Shown here in pieces: positions 1 through 8,621 of a stretch of DNA of 33,771 nucleotides. Location: positions 1 to 33,771 of the forward strand of contig CACZBK010000030.1 in assembly GCA_902779395.1 (NCBI GenBank), read 5' to 3'. The notes below the pieces were generated by a model that was not told the origin of the DNA, searched no databases, and worked only from the letters and a program-made list of their open reading frames with translations. This DNA comes from an uncultured Lachnospiraceae bacterium. GTDB lineage: Bacteria; Bacillota; Clostridia; Lachnospirales; Lachnospiraceae. The position numbers were made by a program, and so were the translations under genes. Every line of letters starts with the position of its first letter. Position 1 is the stretch's first letter.

Positions 1-302
1 AATTTCCGAATAAAACCTTCGCAATGATCCGAAGCTCAAAATGCTTCGCATTGCTATTGGAATGTTCGGGGTTGGATAGCTGTTTATTTATCAAGGTTCC
101 TATCGCTTTGAAAGGCTTTGTTTTTCTTGCCTTCTTGCGTGCGACTTTTAGATATTAGCACTTTAGTTCATCTCTGTCAACACTTTTTTTGATTTTTTTT
201 AATCTTTTTTTGTGTAACCAGATGTGGTATTCACCAAGGCCTTATCTCTACTATATCTTCCTTATTATAAGGAAATATTTTATGTAAATCGACCTTCTAA
301 AG
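1..302. other. AT-rich non-coding stretch beside tRNA-Ser
   Basis: No credible gene is seen here. The stretch contains a strong imperfect hairpin at 21-54: GCAATG and CGAAGC, separated by a 3-base bulge, pair with GCTTCG-CATTGC around a 7-base loop. Two runs of T follow at about 185-213. The short reading frame over 224-406 is only a shadow of the tRNA-Ser gene. The stretch could be the end of a unit lying outside the window. Confidence 0.5.
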
Positions 303-326
303 TGAAAAGGCAGCCTGCTGGCTGCC
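303..326 (-). terminator. Intrinsic terminator after tRNA-Ser
   Basis: On the minus strand GGCAGCC pairs with GGCTGCC around the tetraloop AGCA (309-326), followed by TTTTCACTTT. It lies directly after the 3' end of the tRNA gene and should end that transcript. Confidence 0.85.
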
Positions 327-328
327 AG

Positions 329-416
329 CGGAGAAGGAGGGATTTGAACCCTCGCGCCGGTCACCCGACCTACACCCTTAGCAGGGGCGCCTCTTCGGCC
401 TCTTGAGTACTTCTCC
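329..416 (-). tRNA. tRNA-Ser(GCU)
   Basis: On the minus strand the acceptor arms GGAGAAG and CTTCTCC pair, with a G discriminator. The anticodon loop CTGCTAA contains GCT, reading AGC/AGU serine codons. The T-arm GAGGGTTCAAATCCCTC is standard, and a long variable arm typical of class II tRNAs is present. CCA is not encoded. A consensus promoter lies just upstream and a hairpin terminator just downstream, so it is a stand-alone unit. Confidence 0.96.
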
Positions 417-461
417 GAATTACTTGCACTACTTATTAAGTTTTTGCCTAAAGCGAAAGTA

Positions 462-490
462 ATTATATTTCAAATACATGCTCTTGTCAA
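462..490 (-). promoter_or_regulatory. Consensus SigA promoter for tRNA-Ser
   Basis: On the minus strand TTGACA (485-490) and TATAAT (462-467) are separated by exactly 17 bases, a perfect match to the vegetative consensus. The expected start near 455 leaves a short 5' leader before the tRNA at 416. Confidence 0.9.
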
Positions 491-533
491 GCAAAAGTTG
501 GTATTTTGAAAAAGATCCCGCCGTACAGCTCAC

Positions 534-1064
534 TCACCCTTTCAGATACAGATCTGTCCCTTCCGTATCTATCACTACAATAGCAGGAAAATCCGAAACC
601 GTAAGCTTTCGTAATGCTTCCGTTCCCAGATCGTCATATGCCACTACTTCTGCGGAAGTTATCGCTTTGGAAAGCAGTGCGCCGGCACCGCCTATCGCCG
701 CAAAATATACCGCACCGTTTTTCTTCATCGAATCCTTTACCGCCTGCGATCTCTTTCCTTTTCCTATCATCGCATTCAAACCCAGGTCAAGCAATGAAGG
801 CGTATATTTATCCATACGGCTTGCTGTCGTGGGGCCGGCAGAACCTATCACCTGTCCTTCACGTGCAGGCGAAGGCCCCATATAATAAACGGTCTGGCCT
901 TTCACATCCACAGGCAGCTCCTCTCCGCGCTCCAGAGCTTCATACATGCGCTTATGCGCGGCATCACGCGCTACATAGATCGTGCCGCTGATATATACCA
1001 TATCTCCCGCTCTTAATCTATTCAGATCTTCCTGTACAAAAGGCGCATTTAAATGATATTCCAT
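534..1064 (-). CDS. Fumarate/tartrate hydratase beta subunit (iron-sulfur class I type)
   Basis: This 176-residue protein matches the beta (C-terminal) domain of class I Fe-S fumarases and L-tartrate dehydratases. Recognisable blocks are SGTIYVARDAAHKR, YYMGPSPAREGQVIGSAGPT and TPSLLDLGLNAMIGKGKR, the last part of the substrate-binding swivel domain. The family reaction is reversible hydration of fumarate to malate, or dehydration of tartrate. The start was placed at 1064 because GGAGG lies 5 bases upstream; an open frame continues to 1127 without a better site. The alpha subunit carrying the Fe-S cluster normally precedes this gene, but here a surface-protein gene precedes it and no alpha gene is in the window. 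It has its own promoter. Fumarase versus tartrate dehydratase cannot be told from sequence alone. Confidence 0.9.
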   Translation of the reverse strand: MEYHLNAPFVQEDLNRLRAGDMVYISGTIYVARDAAHKRMYEALERGEELPVDVKGQTVYYMGPSPAREGQVIGSAGPTTASRMDKYTPSLLDLGLNAMIGKGKRSQAVKDSMKKNGAVYFAAIGGAGALLSKAITSAEVVAYDDLGTEALRKLTVSDFPAIVVIDTEGTDLYLKG

Positions 1065-1092
1065 ATTCTCCTCCATCACTTTCATCAGTGAA

Positions 1093-1127
1093 ATGCAGGA
1101 TCCGAATCCTTCATTCAGATCCTGCAT
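1093..1127 (-). promoter_or_regulatory. Stable 5'-leader stem-loop before the hydratase beta gene
   Basis: A 15-bp stem with one T-G wobble and a GAAGG loop: outer arms ATGCAGGATC and GATCCTGCAT, inner arms GAAT and ATTC. It begins about 10 bases after the predicted transcription start and ends about 28 bases before the start codon. No run of T follows, so it is a poor intrinsic terminator. An mRNA-stabilising or regulatory hairpin is more likely, though it could also stop read-through from the surface-protein gene. Confidence 0.55.
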
Positions 1128-1142
1128 ACGTACTGATCACAC

Positions 1143-1171
1143 ATTATACTCCTGCAGGAGTTATTCTTCAA
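1143..1171 (-). promoter_or_regulatory. Promoter of the hydratase beta gene with palindromic spacer
   Basis: On the minus strand TTGAAG (1166-1171) and TATAAT (1143-1148) are 17 bases apart. The -35 box lies in the last codons of the surface-protein gene. The spacer contains the perfect 14-bp palindrome ACTCCTGCAGGAGT (1148-1161), a possible operator. Confidence 0.7.
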
Positions 1172-4100
1172 CTTTTACCGAGACTGTTACAGTCTTTCCG
1201 TTAAGCTTGGTCGTGAACTTGCCGCTGCCCTTGCTTCTGGCTTCAACATTACCGTCTTCATCGATAAATGCTACCATAGGCTTGGTACTCTTAAATACTG
1301 CCGCCTGATCAAGCGAAGCATCAGTATCGATCCTGACCTTATCGCCCTTCTTAAGTGTCAGTGTATATTTATTTGCTCCCTTTGCCTTTGCAAATCGTGA
1401 GTCTGCACTGCTAAGATCTATCTTCTCAGAATACAGTCTGACAGTATACTCTACGCCGTTTGCGCTTGCGCTCAGAACGGTTTCTCCGGGAGCATTGGCC
1501 GTAACCTTATTCTTCTTTACGGATGCGATATTCTCGGATGCACTCTTCCAATCAAGCTTCTTAACTTTCGGCACCTTGACATTTATCGTCTTAGGCTTGC
1601 CGCCCGAGATCACATGCATGGTACGTTCTGTTGCCACTGCATTCTTTTCCGTTACCTTTACAGTGCATGTATATGCAGATCCGTTAATATATGCAGTTAT
1701 CTTTGCGCTGCCCTTTGCATGAGCCGTCACCTTTCCGTCCTCATCAACTGTAGCTACATCAGGCGATGCACTGTACCATAAAACGGCCATCTTATCTGCC
1801 GGGTAATCCTTAAGCTCTATAAGCTGCGTACCCAATGCCTCAAGCTTATAGCTCTTCTTTGCCATTGCCGGCTTATATACGTGCACTCTCACTGTCCTGC
1901 TGCCGAAGATCATTTTTGCATCACCGGTCTTCTTTGCACTGAACTTACCTTTCTTGCTGATGCTTATGATCTTTTTACTTGCCTTATCATCGCGTGCGAT
2001 CGACCATCCGTCGGGTATATCAAATTTCTGTCCCTTTACAAGATATATATCCTCAGTATCAGAGATTATCTCGGGAAGAGGATCAAGAGCTGATCTGCCG
2101 CCCTTTACCGGTTCGGGCTCAGCCTTCCCGCTCCACTTTGCATAAAGCGTAAAGTCCTTCGTTACCGCAGCGCTGAAATCATATGCATTGCTGCATTCCT
2201 CTTCGGTATACCAGCCTCCGAACTCCATGCCGGATTCCTTAGGATCTACAGGCCTGGGAAGCTTCTTACCGCTCTCTACTTTTACAGAAGCTATGGCCGC
2301 TCCATGTCCCATCATATTAAAGCTTACTGTAAATACAGTTGCGCTCTCATTAAGCCAGCCCGCATATATAACGGTATTCTTGCTTATGGGCGTGTCAAAA
2401 TCATAAACCTTTGTGCATTCTTCATCGCTGTACCATCCGGTAAAGGTATAGCCTTCAGCCGAAGGAGAGGTATAGGGTATGACCGCAGGATCGTTAAGAT
2501 CCACTTTCTGGATATTCGGAACATCCGATGCGCTCACGCCGTTCATATCAAATGTTACTTCAGCTATATCCCTTACCTGTTCTTCAAATCTTTCATTGGT
2601 AAATGTGGCGGTATACTTTTTATACCCATCCACCTCACTAACCTTAGGTGCGACCGTTTCGCTTATCTTATGGGAAGCATCCCTGCTGCATTCACAGATC
2701 GCACTGACAGTCGAAAGATCGACACTCCACTCATAGTAAGGTTCCAGGTAATCATGCCCGGTTTTTTCTATTACCACACCGGTCTTAGTCTGTACCTCAA
2801 ATATCGGATCAGTAAATGCGTCCGATGTATAATCTGCAACACCGTCTTCTTCACAGGCAGCTTCCTTTACTACCGTACGGGTAATGCCGACTTCCTCCGT
2901 GAATACATGTTCGCTGTTATGTATGCAGCAGCATGATGCGGTAACAGCCGAAAGATCATCAGCCCAGTTATATGACACCGATGCGGGATCCCATTCATGC
3001 GCATTTACATCTATGGGAATGATCACATCGTCCATTGTGATCTCTTCGCCTCCGTTGCCATTCCACCACATGGTACCGCAGGCATTGCATACAGCATAGC
3101 TTAAGTTACCGGATACGGTACAGGTGGGTTCCTTGGCCTCGACGGATACGATATCTTCATGGCATGCAGAAATGATCAGCCATTCTTCCGGCTCTCCTGT
3201 TATGTCAATTTCCGGAGAATCCGTTTCCTCATTCCATCTGTATTTGTGACCGCAGATCGTACACTCCTCCCATGCATGATTGCCGGATACCGTACATGTT
3301 TGTTTCTTACCGGGATGTTTCACGAAATCATGTACGTGATCTGCCTTAGGTTTAAATACTGCCGTCATAGTACTGTCGTAGTATTCATACCCACCACTCT
3401 CTTTATATACCTCTACCTGAGGGAATTCAAACTCATAAGTATAGGTATTGGTGGCAGGATCGTAGGTGAATTCAGGAGCTTCCAGATCCACCTTTACATC
3501 CTTAGGCTTTATATTCCCCGTTTCATAATACGGTACTCTCTCAAGCTTATCAAACTCAAAATAAGTCTCAGGAGTTGCGGTCACGATAACTTTTTCTTTC
3601 TCCTTAAAAAATTCCTTGTTAAGCTTAACGGTTCCGCCTCCTCCAAAACCGACATCTACAGCAAGGCGGAATTCGTTATCGCTACGCCATTTTGCGACCA
3701 ATTGCAGATCCTTTGTAACCGGCGTTGAAAAAACATATTTTTCATCCGGTTTAAAGCCATGCCCGTTTACATACCATCCCAGAAAGGTCTTTCCTTCCAT
3801 AATGGGATCTTCAGGCTCGGCAACAGGTTCTCCATCACGCACTTCTACGCTCGTAGTCTCAGCATCTACCGTAAATTCCACAGTATGATATTTGTAATCT
3901 CCCCAGTATGCCTTAAATACTGTATCGGAAGTGATCTGTACTGCAGCGCCTGAATACTTAAGCGCAGAGCCTTTCATCCATCCTATGAAATACTTCTTAT
4001 CCGGCGCTGTAAAATCACATTCCGGAAGAGTAAAGTAATCCCCATCCGCAACTTCTAAGGATGCCATATTCCCGCTGCCGCCGTCAGCATCAAAACTCAC

Positions 4101-5744
4101 CTCATATAATTTCTTCCACTTTGCATACAGCGTGATATTGCCTGTAACGGCTTTGCTGAAATCATATTTGAAAGCATCATCGCAGGCAGCTTTCTTATAC
4201 CAGCCGCCAAAGTCATAGCCTTCGCGCGTGGGATCCTTAGGTTCTACCGCAGTATTGCCTTTCATAACCTTCTGCCGCTGCGGCATACCTGCGGCATCTT
4301 CGCAGTTGGGATCAAAGCTCACCGTCCAGGTCGACTCGATCCACTTCGCATACAGGGTGGTATCGGCTGTTATAGGGGTATCAAAGTCAAATGCATCTCC
4401 GGTGCATGCCTGATTAGCATACCATCCGGCAAAGCTATATCCTGCAGCTTTGGGGTCAGAGGGCTTTACTGCCTTTTCCCCTTTTTCGATCATCTGCGCA
4501 TCCGGCGCGGTACCATTTCCTTTTGTGTCAAATGTAACTTTGTATGTCTTAATGATATTTACGCTATCCTTCTTTATTTCGACAGGCGCGCCCGCATAAT
4601 CGGTTTTATAAGCATCCCCGATAACTTCGGGAAGGATATAGACCCTGTAAGCGCTCCCCCAGTCATTGGCCGAGAGCCCTTCGGGCAGCTTAAAGCTTCC
4701 GGTCCGGTTAGCGGAAAAGCTGCCGTTCACATCAAGCGTGCCATAGTAAAGAATTTTTGCCTTCTGATCATTTCTTGCCAGCGTTTTATATTCATCATCC
4801 AATATCAGAACAGAAACAGCATTCGCGTAAGCGGCATTGTCCCCGTATACATTAAACGGTACACTTACTTCGTCACCTTTAATCTTAACTTCTTTTCCCT
4901 CGGCAAGCTTTATGGGCAATCCATAGAATCTTAAGGTAAGTTTATACTCGGTATCGACTCCTCCCTTCTCTCCCTTGACGGCAGTAGAAAAGACAACATT
5001 ATAAAGATCGATACTAAAAGCGGGACTTACATAATTATCCTCATTGTTATCCCTATGATTAGCCACTTCCCCTTTATCCGTGACGATATCACCATAATTA
5101 AAATTCAATGATTCATAGGAACGCAGCCAGTAGTTTCCGGGTGCAGCCGTGCCGAAAACGTTTTTCTTACGGCTCCCGTGCCTTGCATATCCATAAGCTT
5201 CAGTACTAACATCTCCCTGGTGCAGGTAATATACCAATTGCCCATCAAGCCTGTTCGTGCCATTGACGTATCTGCCATTAGCTTTGACAAGCGCTTCTTT
5301 CTCCTTCGCGCTGAACAGCCCTTTATCCAGAATAGTTTTTTCCGCAAGGGAAACGCCTTCCCATTCGCTTTTAAACAGCAGGCTGTCGCAATCAAGGAAC
5401 AAAGAATATCTATCAACCTGGCTGTGTTCACTATTATCTTTATCAAGCACCCTGTATCTTACGGGTTTGCCCTGATAACTGCCATAGTATACAAAACTTC
5501 CGCTCCATGGATCGGCATCCTGTCCGATAGTACTGGGCTCAAGCATTCCTGCAGTGCAAAGCATGGTATTTTCCGCAGTTTTCACAAAGCCCGCGCCGTC
5601 GTCCGGCTGCACATCATCATCAACATCAGACTCCGCAACCGTCTCATTCTCTCCCGCTGCCATCACCTTAAGGCCTGTGCTTCCTATCTCCGAAAAACAC
5701 ATTGCCAATGTAAGCAGCCAAGCCAACAGTCTTTTTCTTTTCAT
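1161..5744 (-). CDS. Large secreted repeat protein with InlB-type and Ig-like (BIG2) repeats
   Basis: This 1527-residue protein opens with a signal peptide (basic MKRKR, hydrophobic core, likely cut after VMAA). A region near residues 75-255 resembles DUF6273-type domains (YYGSYQGKPVRYRVL, NYWLRSY). Four InlB/Listeria-Bacteroides repeats (GY.F.GWY...LYAKW) follow at roughly 400-690, then a divergent repeat. A cysteine-rich part repeats CTVSGN and CxxC motifs at about 800-1010. Two more InlB repeats lie at about 1060-1205, and four BIG2-like domains run to the end. No LPXTG, SLH or C-terminal membrane anchor is seen, so it is probably secreted or held non-covalently. The start at 5744 was chosen for AAGGAGGG just upstream, rather than the in-frame start six codons earlier. 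Adhesion or matrix function is inference. Confidence 0.88.
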   Translation of the reverse strand: MKRKRLLAWLLTLAMCFSEIGSTGLKVMAAGENETVAESDVDDDVQPDDGAGFVKTAENTMLCTAGMLEPSTIGQDADPWSGSFVYYGSYQGKPVRYRVLDKDNSEHSQVDRYSLFLDCDSLLFKSEWEGVSLAEKTILDKGLFSAKEKEALVKANGRYVNGTNRLDGQLVYYLHQGDVSTEAYGYARHGSRKKNVFGTAAPGNYWLRSYESLNFNYGDIVTDKGEVANHRDNNEDNYVSPAFSIDLYNVVFSTAVKGEKGGVDTEYKLTLRFYGLPIKLAEGKEVKIKGDEVSVPFNVYGDNAAYANAVSVLILDDEYKTLARNDQKAKILYYGTLDVNGSFSANRTGSFKLPEGLSANDWGSAYRVYILPEVIGDAYKTDYAGAPVEIKKDSVNIIKTYKVTFDTKGNGTAPDAQMIEKGEKAVKPSDPKAAGYSFAGWYANQACTGDAFDFDTPITADTTLYAKWIESTWTVSFDPNCEDAAGMPQRQKVMKGNTAVEPKDPTREGYDFGGWYKKAACDDAFKYDFSKAVTGNITLYAKWKKLYEVSFDADGGSGNMASLEVADGDYFTLPECDFTAPDKKYFIGWMKGSALKYSGAAVQITSDTVFKAYWGDYKYHTVEFTVDAETTSVEVRDGEPVAEPEDPIMEGKTFLGWYVNGHGFKPDEKYVFSTPVTKDLQLVAKWRSDNEFRLAVDVGFGGGGTVKLNKEFFKEKEKVIVTATPETYFEFDKLERVPYYETGNIKPKDVKVDLEAPEFTYDPATNTYTYEFEFPQVEVYKESGGYEYYDSTMTAVFKPKADHVHDFVKHPGKKQTCTVSGNHAWEECTICGHKYRWNEETDSPEIDITGEPEEWLIISACHEDIVSVEAKEPTCTVSGNLSYAVCNACGTMWWNGNGGEEITMDDVIIPIDVNAHEWDPASVSYNWADDLSAVTASCCCIHNSEHVFTEEVGITRTVVKEAACEEDGVADYTSDAFTDPIFEVQTKTGVVIEKTGHDYLEPYYEWSVDLSTVSAICECSRDASHKISETVAPKVSEVDGYKKYTATFTNERFEEQVRDIAEVTFDMNGVSASDVPNIQKVDLNDPAVIPYTSPSAEGYTFTGWYSDEECTKVYDFDTPISKNTVIYAGWLNESATVFTVSFNMMGHGAAIASVKVESGKKLPRPVDPKESGMEFGGWYTEEECSNAYDFSAAVTKDFTLYAKWSGKAEPEPVKGGRSALDPLPEIISDTEDIYLVKGQKFDIPDGWSIARDDKASKKIISISKKGKFSAKKTGDAKMIFGSRTVRVHVYKPAMAKKSYKLEALGTQLIELKDYPADKMAVLWYSASPDVATVDEDGKVTAHAKGSAKITAYINGSAYTCTVKVTEKNAVATERTMHVISGGKPKTINVKVPKVKKLDWKSASENIASVKKNKVTANAPGETVLSASANGVEYTVRLYSEKIDLSSADSRFAKAKGANKYTLTLKKGDKVRIDTDASLDQAAVFKSTKPMVAFIDEDGNVEARSKGSGKFTTKLNGKTVTVSVKVEE

Positions 5745-5770
5745 TTTTCCCTCCTTATGCATGAGTAGCT

Positions 5771-5787
5771 GTCGTGAATATCACGAC
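5771..5787. promoter_or_regulatory. 17-bp dyad upstream of the surface-protein gene
   Basis: GTCGTGA and TCACGAC form perfect 7-bp arms around ATA, 27-43 bases upstream of the start codon at 5744. The position fits an operator or a leader hairpin. No clear -35/-10 pair could be assigned nearby. Confidence 0.45.
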
Positions 5788-5807
5788 TCGCCAAATTATT
5801 TCAGATT

Positions 5808-5842
5808 TATTTTAAATAAAAAAGGTGATAGTGTATATCACC
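5808..5842 (-). terminator. Second intrinsic terminator downstream of the FAD gene
   Basis: On the minus strand GGTGATA and TATCACC pair around a 5-base loop (5824-5842) and are followed by TTTTTTATTT. It stands behind another terminator and insulates the surface-protein gene from the ddl-murF-FAD operon. Confidence 0.75.
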
Positions 5843-5861
5843 CATTTGTACCATTTTTTGA

Positions 5862-5895
5862 ATAAAAAAACAGTGACCTGCCGGCCGCTGTTTTT
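5862..5895 (-). terminator. Intrinsic terminator of the ddl-murF-FAD operon
   Basis: On the minus strand an ACAG/CTGT outer stem and a GGCC/GGTC inner stem with a GGCA loop are preceded by A's and followed by TTTTTTTATTC, 35 bases after the FAD gene stop codon. Confidence 0.75.
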
Positions 5896-5930
5896 GTTCC
5901 CTCTTATGTTCAATTCCTGCAATATGTCCT

Positions 5931-7298
5931 TTATGCTCCGCAGATCACCCTTGCCACATGCACGCCGCTGGCGCTGGCATGGGAGAGCGAATGCGTGATG
6001 CCGCTGCCGTCGCCGATTATGAACAGTCCCTTATGGAGCGTTTCAAGATTTTCATCTATCTCGACTTCCATATTATAGAACTTGACTTCCACGCCGTAGA
6101 GCAGGGTATCGTCATTTGCCGTACCCGGAGCTATCTTATCGAGCTTGTAGATCATCTCAATGATACCGTCCAGTATGCGCTTGGGCATAACCAGGCTTAA
6201 GTCACCGGGTGTGGCATTAAGCGTAGGAGTGATGAAAGCCTCACTGATACGCGAAGGAGTGGAGCGGTGCCCTGTTATCAGATCCCCGAAGCGCTGCACT
6301 ATAACGCCTCCGCCCAGCATGTTCGAAAGCCTCGCTATGCTCTCACCGTAACCGTTACTGTCTTTAAAAGGCTGTGAAAAATGCTTAGCCACAAGCAATG
6401 CAAAATTGGTATTTTCCGTCTGCTTTTCCGGATCCTCGTAGCTGTGGCCGTTTACTGTTACTATACCGTTTGTATTTTCATTAACTACTGCACCTTTGGG
6501 GTTCATACAGAAAGTACGTACCAGATCGCCGTATTTAGCGGTACGGTATACTATCTTGCTTTCGTATAGCTCATCCGTAAGATGCGAAAATACCGCCGCC
6601 GGAAGCTCAACGCGCACGCCTATATCCACACGGTTGCTCTTTGTGGGTATCTCCAGCTCGCTGCATACGCTCTCCATCCACTTGCTGCCGCTTCGTCCCG
6701 CAGATATAATGCACTTCTCTCCGGTATAGGAAGCGTCTTTTAACTCCACTTTATATCCGCCGTCGATCATCCTCACATGCTCTACAGGCGAAAGGAAATA
6801 AAAGTCCACTTTATCTTTAAGCTCGGCAAACAGCTGCCCCAGCACGATGTAATTAACATCAGTGCCCAGATGACGGACGGATGCATCCAAAAGATGCAGG
6901 TCATTCTGCAGACAGAGCTTCTTTATCTCGGTATTGGCGGTGGAATAAAGCTTCGTGCCTTTGCCGCCATGGCTCATATTTATATCATCGACATATTTCA
7001 TCAGTTCTATGGCTTTGTTCTTGCCTATATACTCATACAGAGTACCGCCGAACTGATTGGTTATATTATATTTCCCGTCGGAAAAAGCTCCCGCGCCGCC
7101 AAAGCCGTTCATTATCGAGCAGGGCTTACAGCCTATGCAGCTTTTGACTTTATCCCCGTCGATAGGGCATTTGCGTTTTTCCAGCGGATTGCCGCTCTCG
7201 AATACCGCTATCTTAAGACCCGGCTTAAGTTTCGCCAGTTCGTATGCCGAAAATATCCCCCCCGGTCCGGCTCCGATTATCAATACATCATAGTCCAT
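5931..7298 (-). CDS. FAD-dependent dehydrogenase-like protein (COG2509 type)
   Basis: This 455-residue flavoprotein has an N-terminal dinucleotide-binding motif GAGPGG (residues 10-15, within DVLIIGAGPGGIFSAYELA). It also has the family block IGCKPCSIMNGFGGAGAFSDG at about 56-76 and a C-terminal FAD-contacting GLFIIGDGSGITHSLSHA. These match uncharacterised FAD-dependent dehydrogenases, which have no settled substrate. The paired cysteines in GCKPC could be redox-active, which is inference. GGAGG sits 7 bases before the ATG. It starts 13 bases after murF and is probably co-transcribed with ddl and murF, but no cell-wall role follows from the sequence. Two terminators follow it. Confidence 0.85.
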   Translation of the reverse strand: MDYDVLIIGAGPGGIFSAYELAKLKPGLKIAVFESGNPLEKRKCPIDGDKVKSCIGCKPCSIMNGFGGAGAFSDGKYNITNQFGGTLYEYIGKNKAIELMKYVDDINMSHGGKGTKLYSTANTEIKKLCLQNDLHLLDASVRHLGTDVNYIVLGQLFAELKDKVDFYFLSPVEHVRMIDGGYKVELKDASYTGEKCIISAGRSGSKWMESVCSELEIPTKSNRVDIGVRVELPAAVFSHLTDELYESKIVYRTAKYGDLVRTFCMNPKGAVVNENTNGIVTVNGHSYEDPEKQTENTNFALLVAKHFSQPFKDSNGYGESIARLSNMLGGGVIVQRFGDLITGHRSTPSRISEAFITPTLNATPGDLSLVMPKRILDGIIEMIYKLDKIAPGTANDDTLLYGVEVKFYNMEVEIDENLETLHKGLFIIGDGSGITHSLSHASASGVHVARVICGA

Positions 7299-7311
7299 TG
7301 TTATACCTCCG

Positions 7312-8571
7312 TTACCTGGTAAGCGCTTCTACAACTTTTTCAAAATGCATTCCGTGGGAAGCTTTTACAAGTATATTTTTTCCTTTAAGGTCCATTCCGG
7401 AAAGAGCAGCGACCAGCGCATCCGTGCTTTCATAATACCGGGCATCCCCGAAGGCCTCCGCCATATCCTTCGACAAAGCACCGACGGCGATCAGTTCTTC
7501 AACGCCCTTTTCCTTTGCATAAGCCCCGACCGATGCATGAAATGCTGCTTCGTTTTCTCCCAGTTCAAACATATCTCCAAGGATAGCCACCCGCCCGGAA
7601 GCAAATGTTTCGCAAAGCATGTCTATCGAAGCTTTTACCGAAGTGGGATTGGCATTATAACAGTCGTCGATCACATTATAATCCGGGCATTTTACGATGC
7701 TGCCGCGGCCGCTCATGGTCTGAAAGCTCTTTAAGCCTTCCGTTATCTTATCATCATCAACTCCCAGAAGGCGTCCCACTGCTGCCGCACCGTGTGCATT
7801 AAGCTGCATATGTCTGCCCGGGATAAATGAAGTATCAAGGCCGTCGTCAAGCGAATAAAACACCGTGCCTTTTCTGCTTACGGTCCTCAGCTTATCATCC
7901 TCTCCGTTAAGCACTGCGATGCCGTCATCGCTCATGCCTTCAAATATCTCTGTCTTTGCTTTCAGTACGCCGTCACGGTCATGCAATGCTTCAAGATGAC
8001 ATTCACCTATAGTGGTGATGAGTGCTATATCCGGCTTCACCAGTGCGGTAAGACGGCTCATTTCTCCGAAGTGGTTGATGCCCATCTCCACCACGGCGCA
8101 TTCATCATCATCCCTGATACGAAGAATAGTAAGCGGCACGCCTATCTCATTGTTATAATTGCCTTCCGTGCTGAGCACCTTATATTTCTGCCCAAGTACC
8201 GCGGCAGTCATTTCCTTTGTGCTGGTCTTTCCCACGCTTCCGGTAATGCCTATAAACCTGCAGGATAACTGCTTTCTGTAAAATGCAGCGATGGCTGTAA
8301 GTGCTTTAAAGCTGTCCCTGACCACTATGCAGGGTCCTGCCGCATCTGCCGGCGCATTCTCGCATACGACAGCCAGGGCACCTTTTTCAAAAACCTGCGG
8401 TATGAAGCTGTGGCCGTCCACATTCCCGCCCTTCGTCGCTATAAAGACTCCGCCGGGTTCCATCTTTCTGGAATCTATCACCACACAGCTTGCTTCTCTG
8501 TCATCTGCCGCCTTTCCTATGAGTTCTCCGCCGCAGGCGCGGCAGATGTTTTCTATCGTCAGTGCTTTCAT
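7312..8571 (-). CDS. murF: UDP-N-acetylmuramoyl-tripeptide--D-alanyl-D-alanine ligase
   Basis: The 419-residue protein is a Mur ligase. It joins D-Ala-D-Ala to the UDP-MurNAc-tripeptide with ATP in the cytoplasm, completing the peptidoglycan pentapeptide. The P-loop GITGSVGKTSTKEM is at about 108-121. The family blocks EGNYNNEIGVP, AVVEMGINHFGEM and DDCYNANPTSVKASI are all present, and the C-terminal LGDMFELGE matches MurF. It is slightly shorter than the roughly 450 residues usual for the family, mainly in loops. AAGGAG stands 5 bases before the ATG. It lies directly downstream of ddl, which makes its dipeptide substrate, and upstream of the FAD gene, so these form one operon. Confidence 0.97.
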   Translation of the reverse strand: MKALTIENICRACGGELIGKAADDREASCVVIDSRKMEPGGVFIATKGGNVDGHSFIPQVFEKGALAVVCENAPADAAGPCIVVRDSFKALTAIAAFYRKQLSCRFIGITGSVGKTSTKEMTAAVLGQKYKVLSTEGNYNNEIGVPLTILRIRDDDECAVVEMGINHFGEMSRLTALVKPDIALITTIGECHLEALHDRDGVLKAKTEIFEGMSDDGIAVLNGEDDKLRTVSRKGTVFYSLDDGLDTSFIPGRHMQLNAHGAAAVGRLLGVDDDKITEGLKSFQTMSGRGSIVKCPDYNVIDDCYNANPTSVKASIDMLCETFASGRVAILGDMFELGENEAAFHASVGAYAKEKGVEELIAVGALSKDMAEAFGDARYYESTDALVAALSGMDLKGKNILVKASHGMHFEKVVEALTR

Positions 8572-8621
8572 TTATGCTCCTTATTTCATCAGAAAAAACC
8601 ACGAGGTCCGTCCCCCCGGTT

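Noticed and set aside
224-406. 60-codon plus-strand frame
   Set aside because: It is read through the tRNA-Ser gene on the other strand and has an odd arginine-rich composition; a shadow frame.
2304-2936. 210-codon plus-strand frame inside the surface-protein gene
   Set aside because: It lies wholly antisense to clear InlB-type repeats and has no ribosome binding site.
5744-5810. Promoter for the surface-protein gene
   Set aside because: Several AT-rich -10-like words occur (for example GAAATAAT on the minus strand), but no acceptable -35 at proper spacing, so none is reported.
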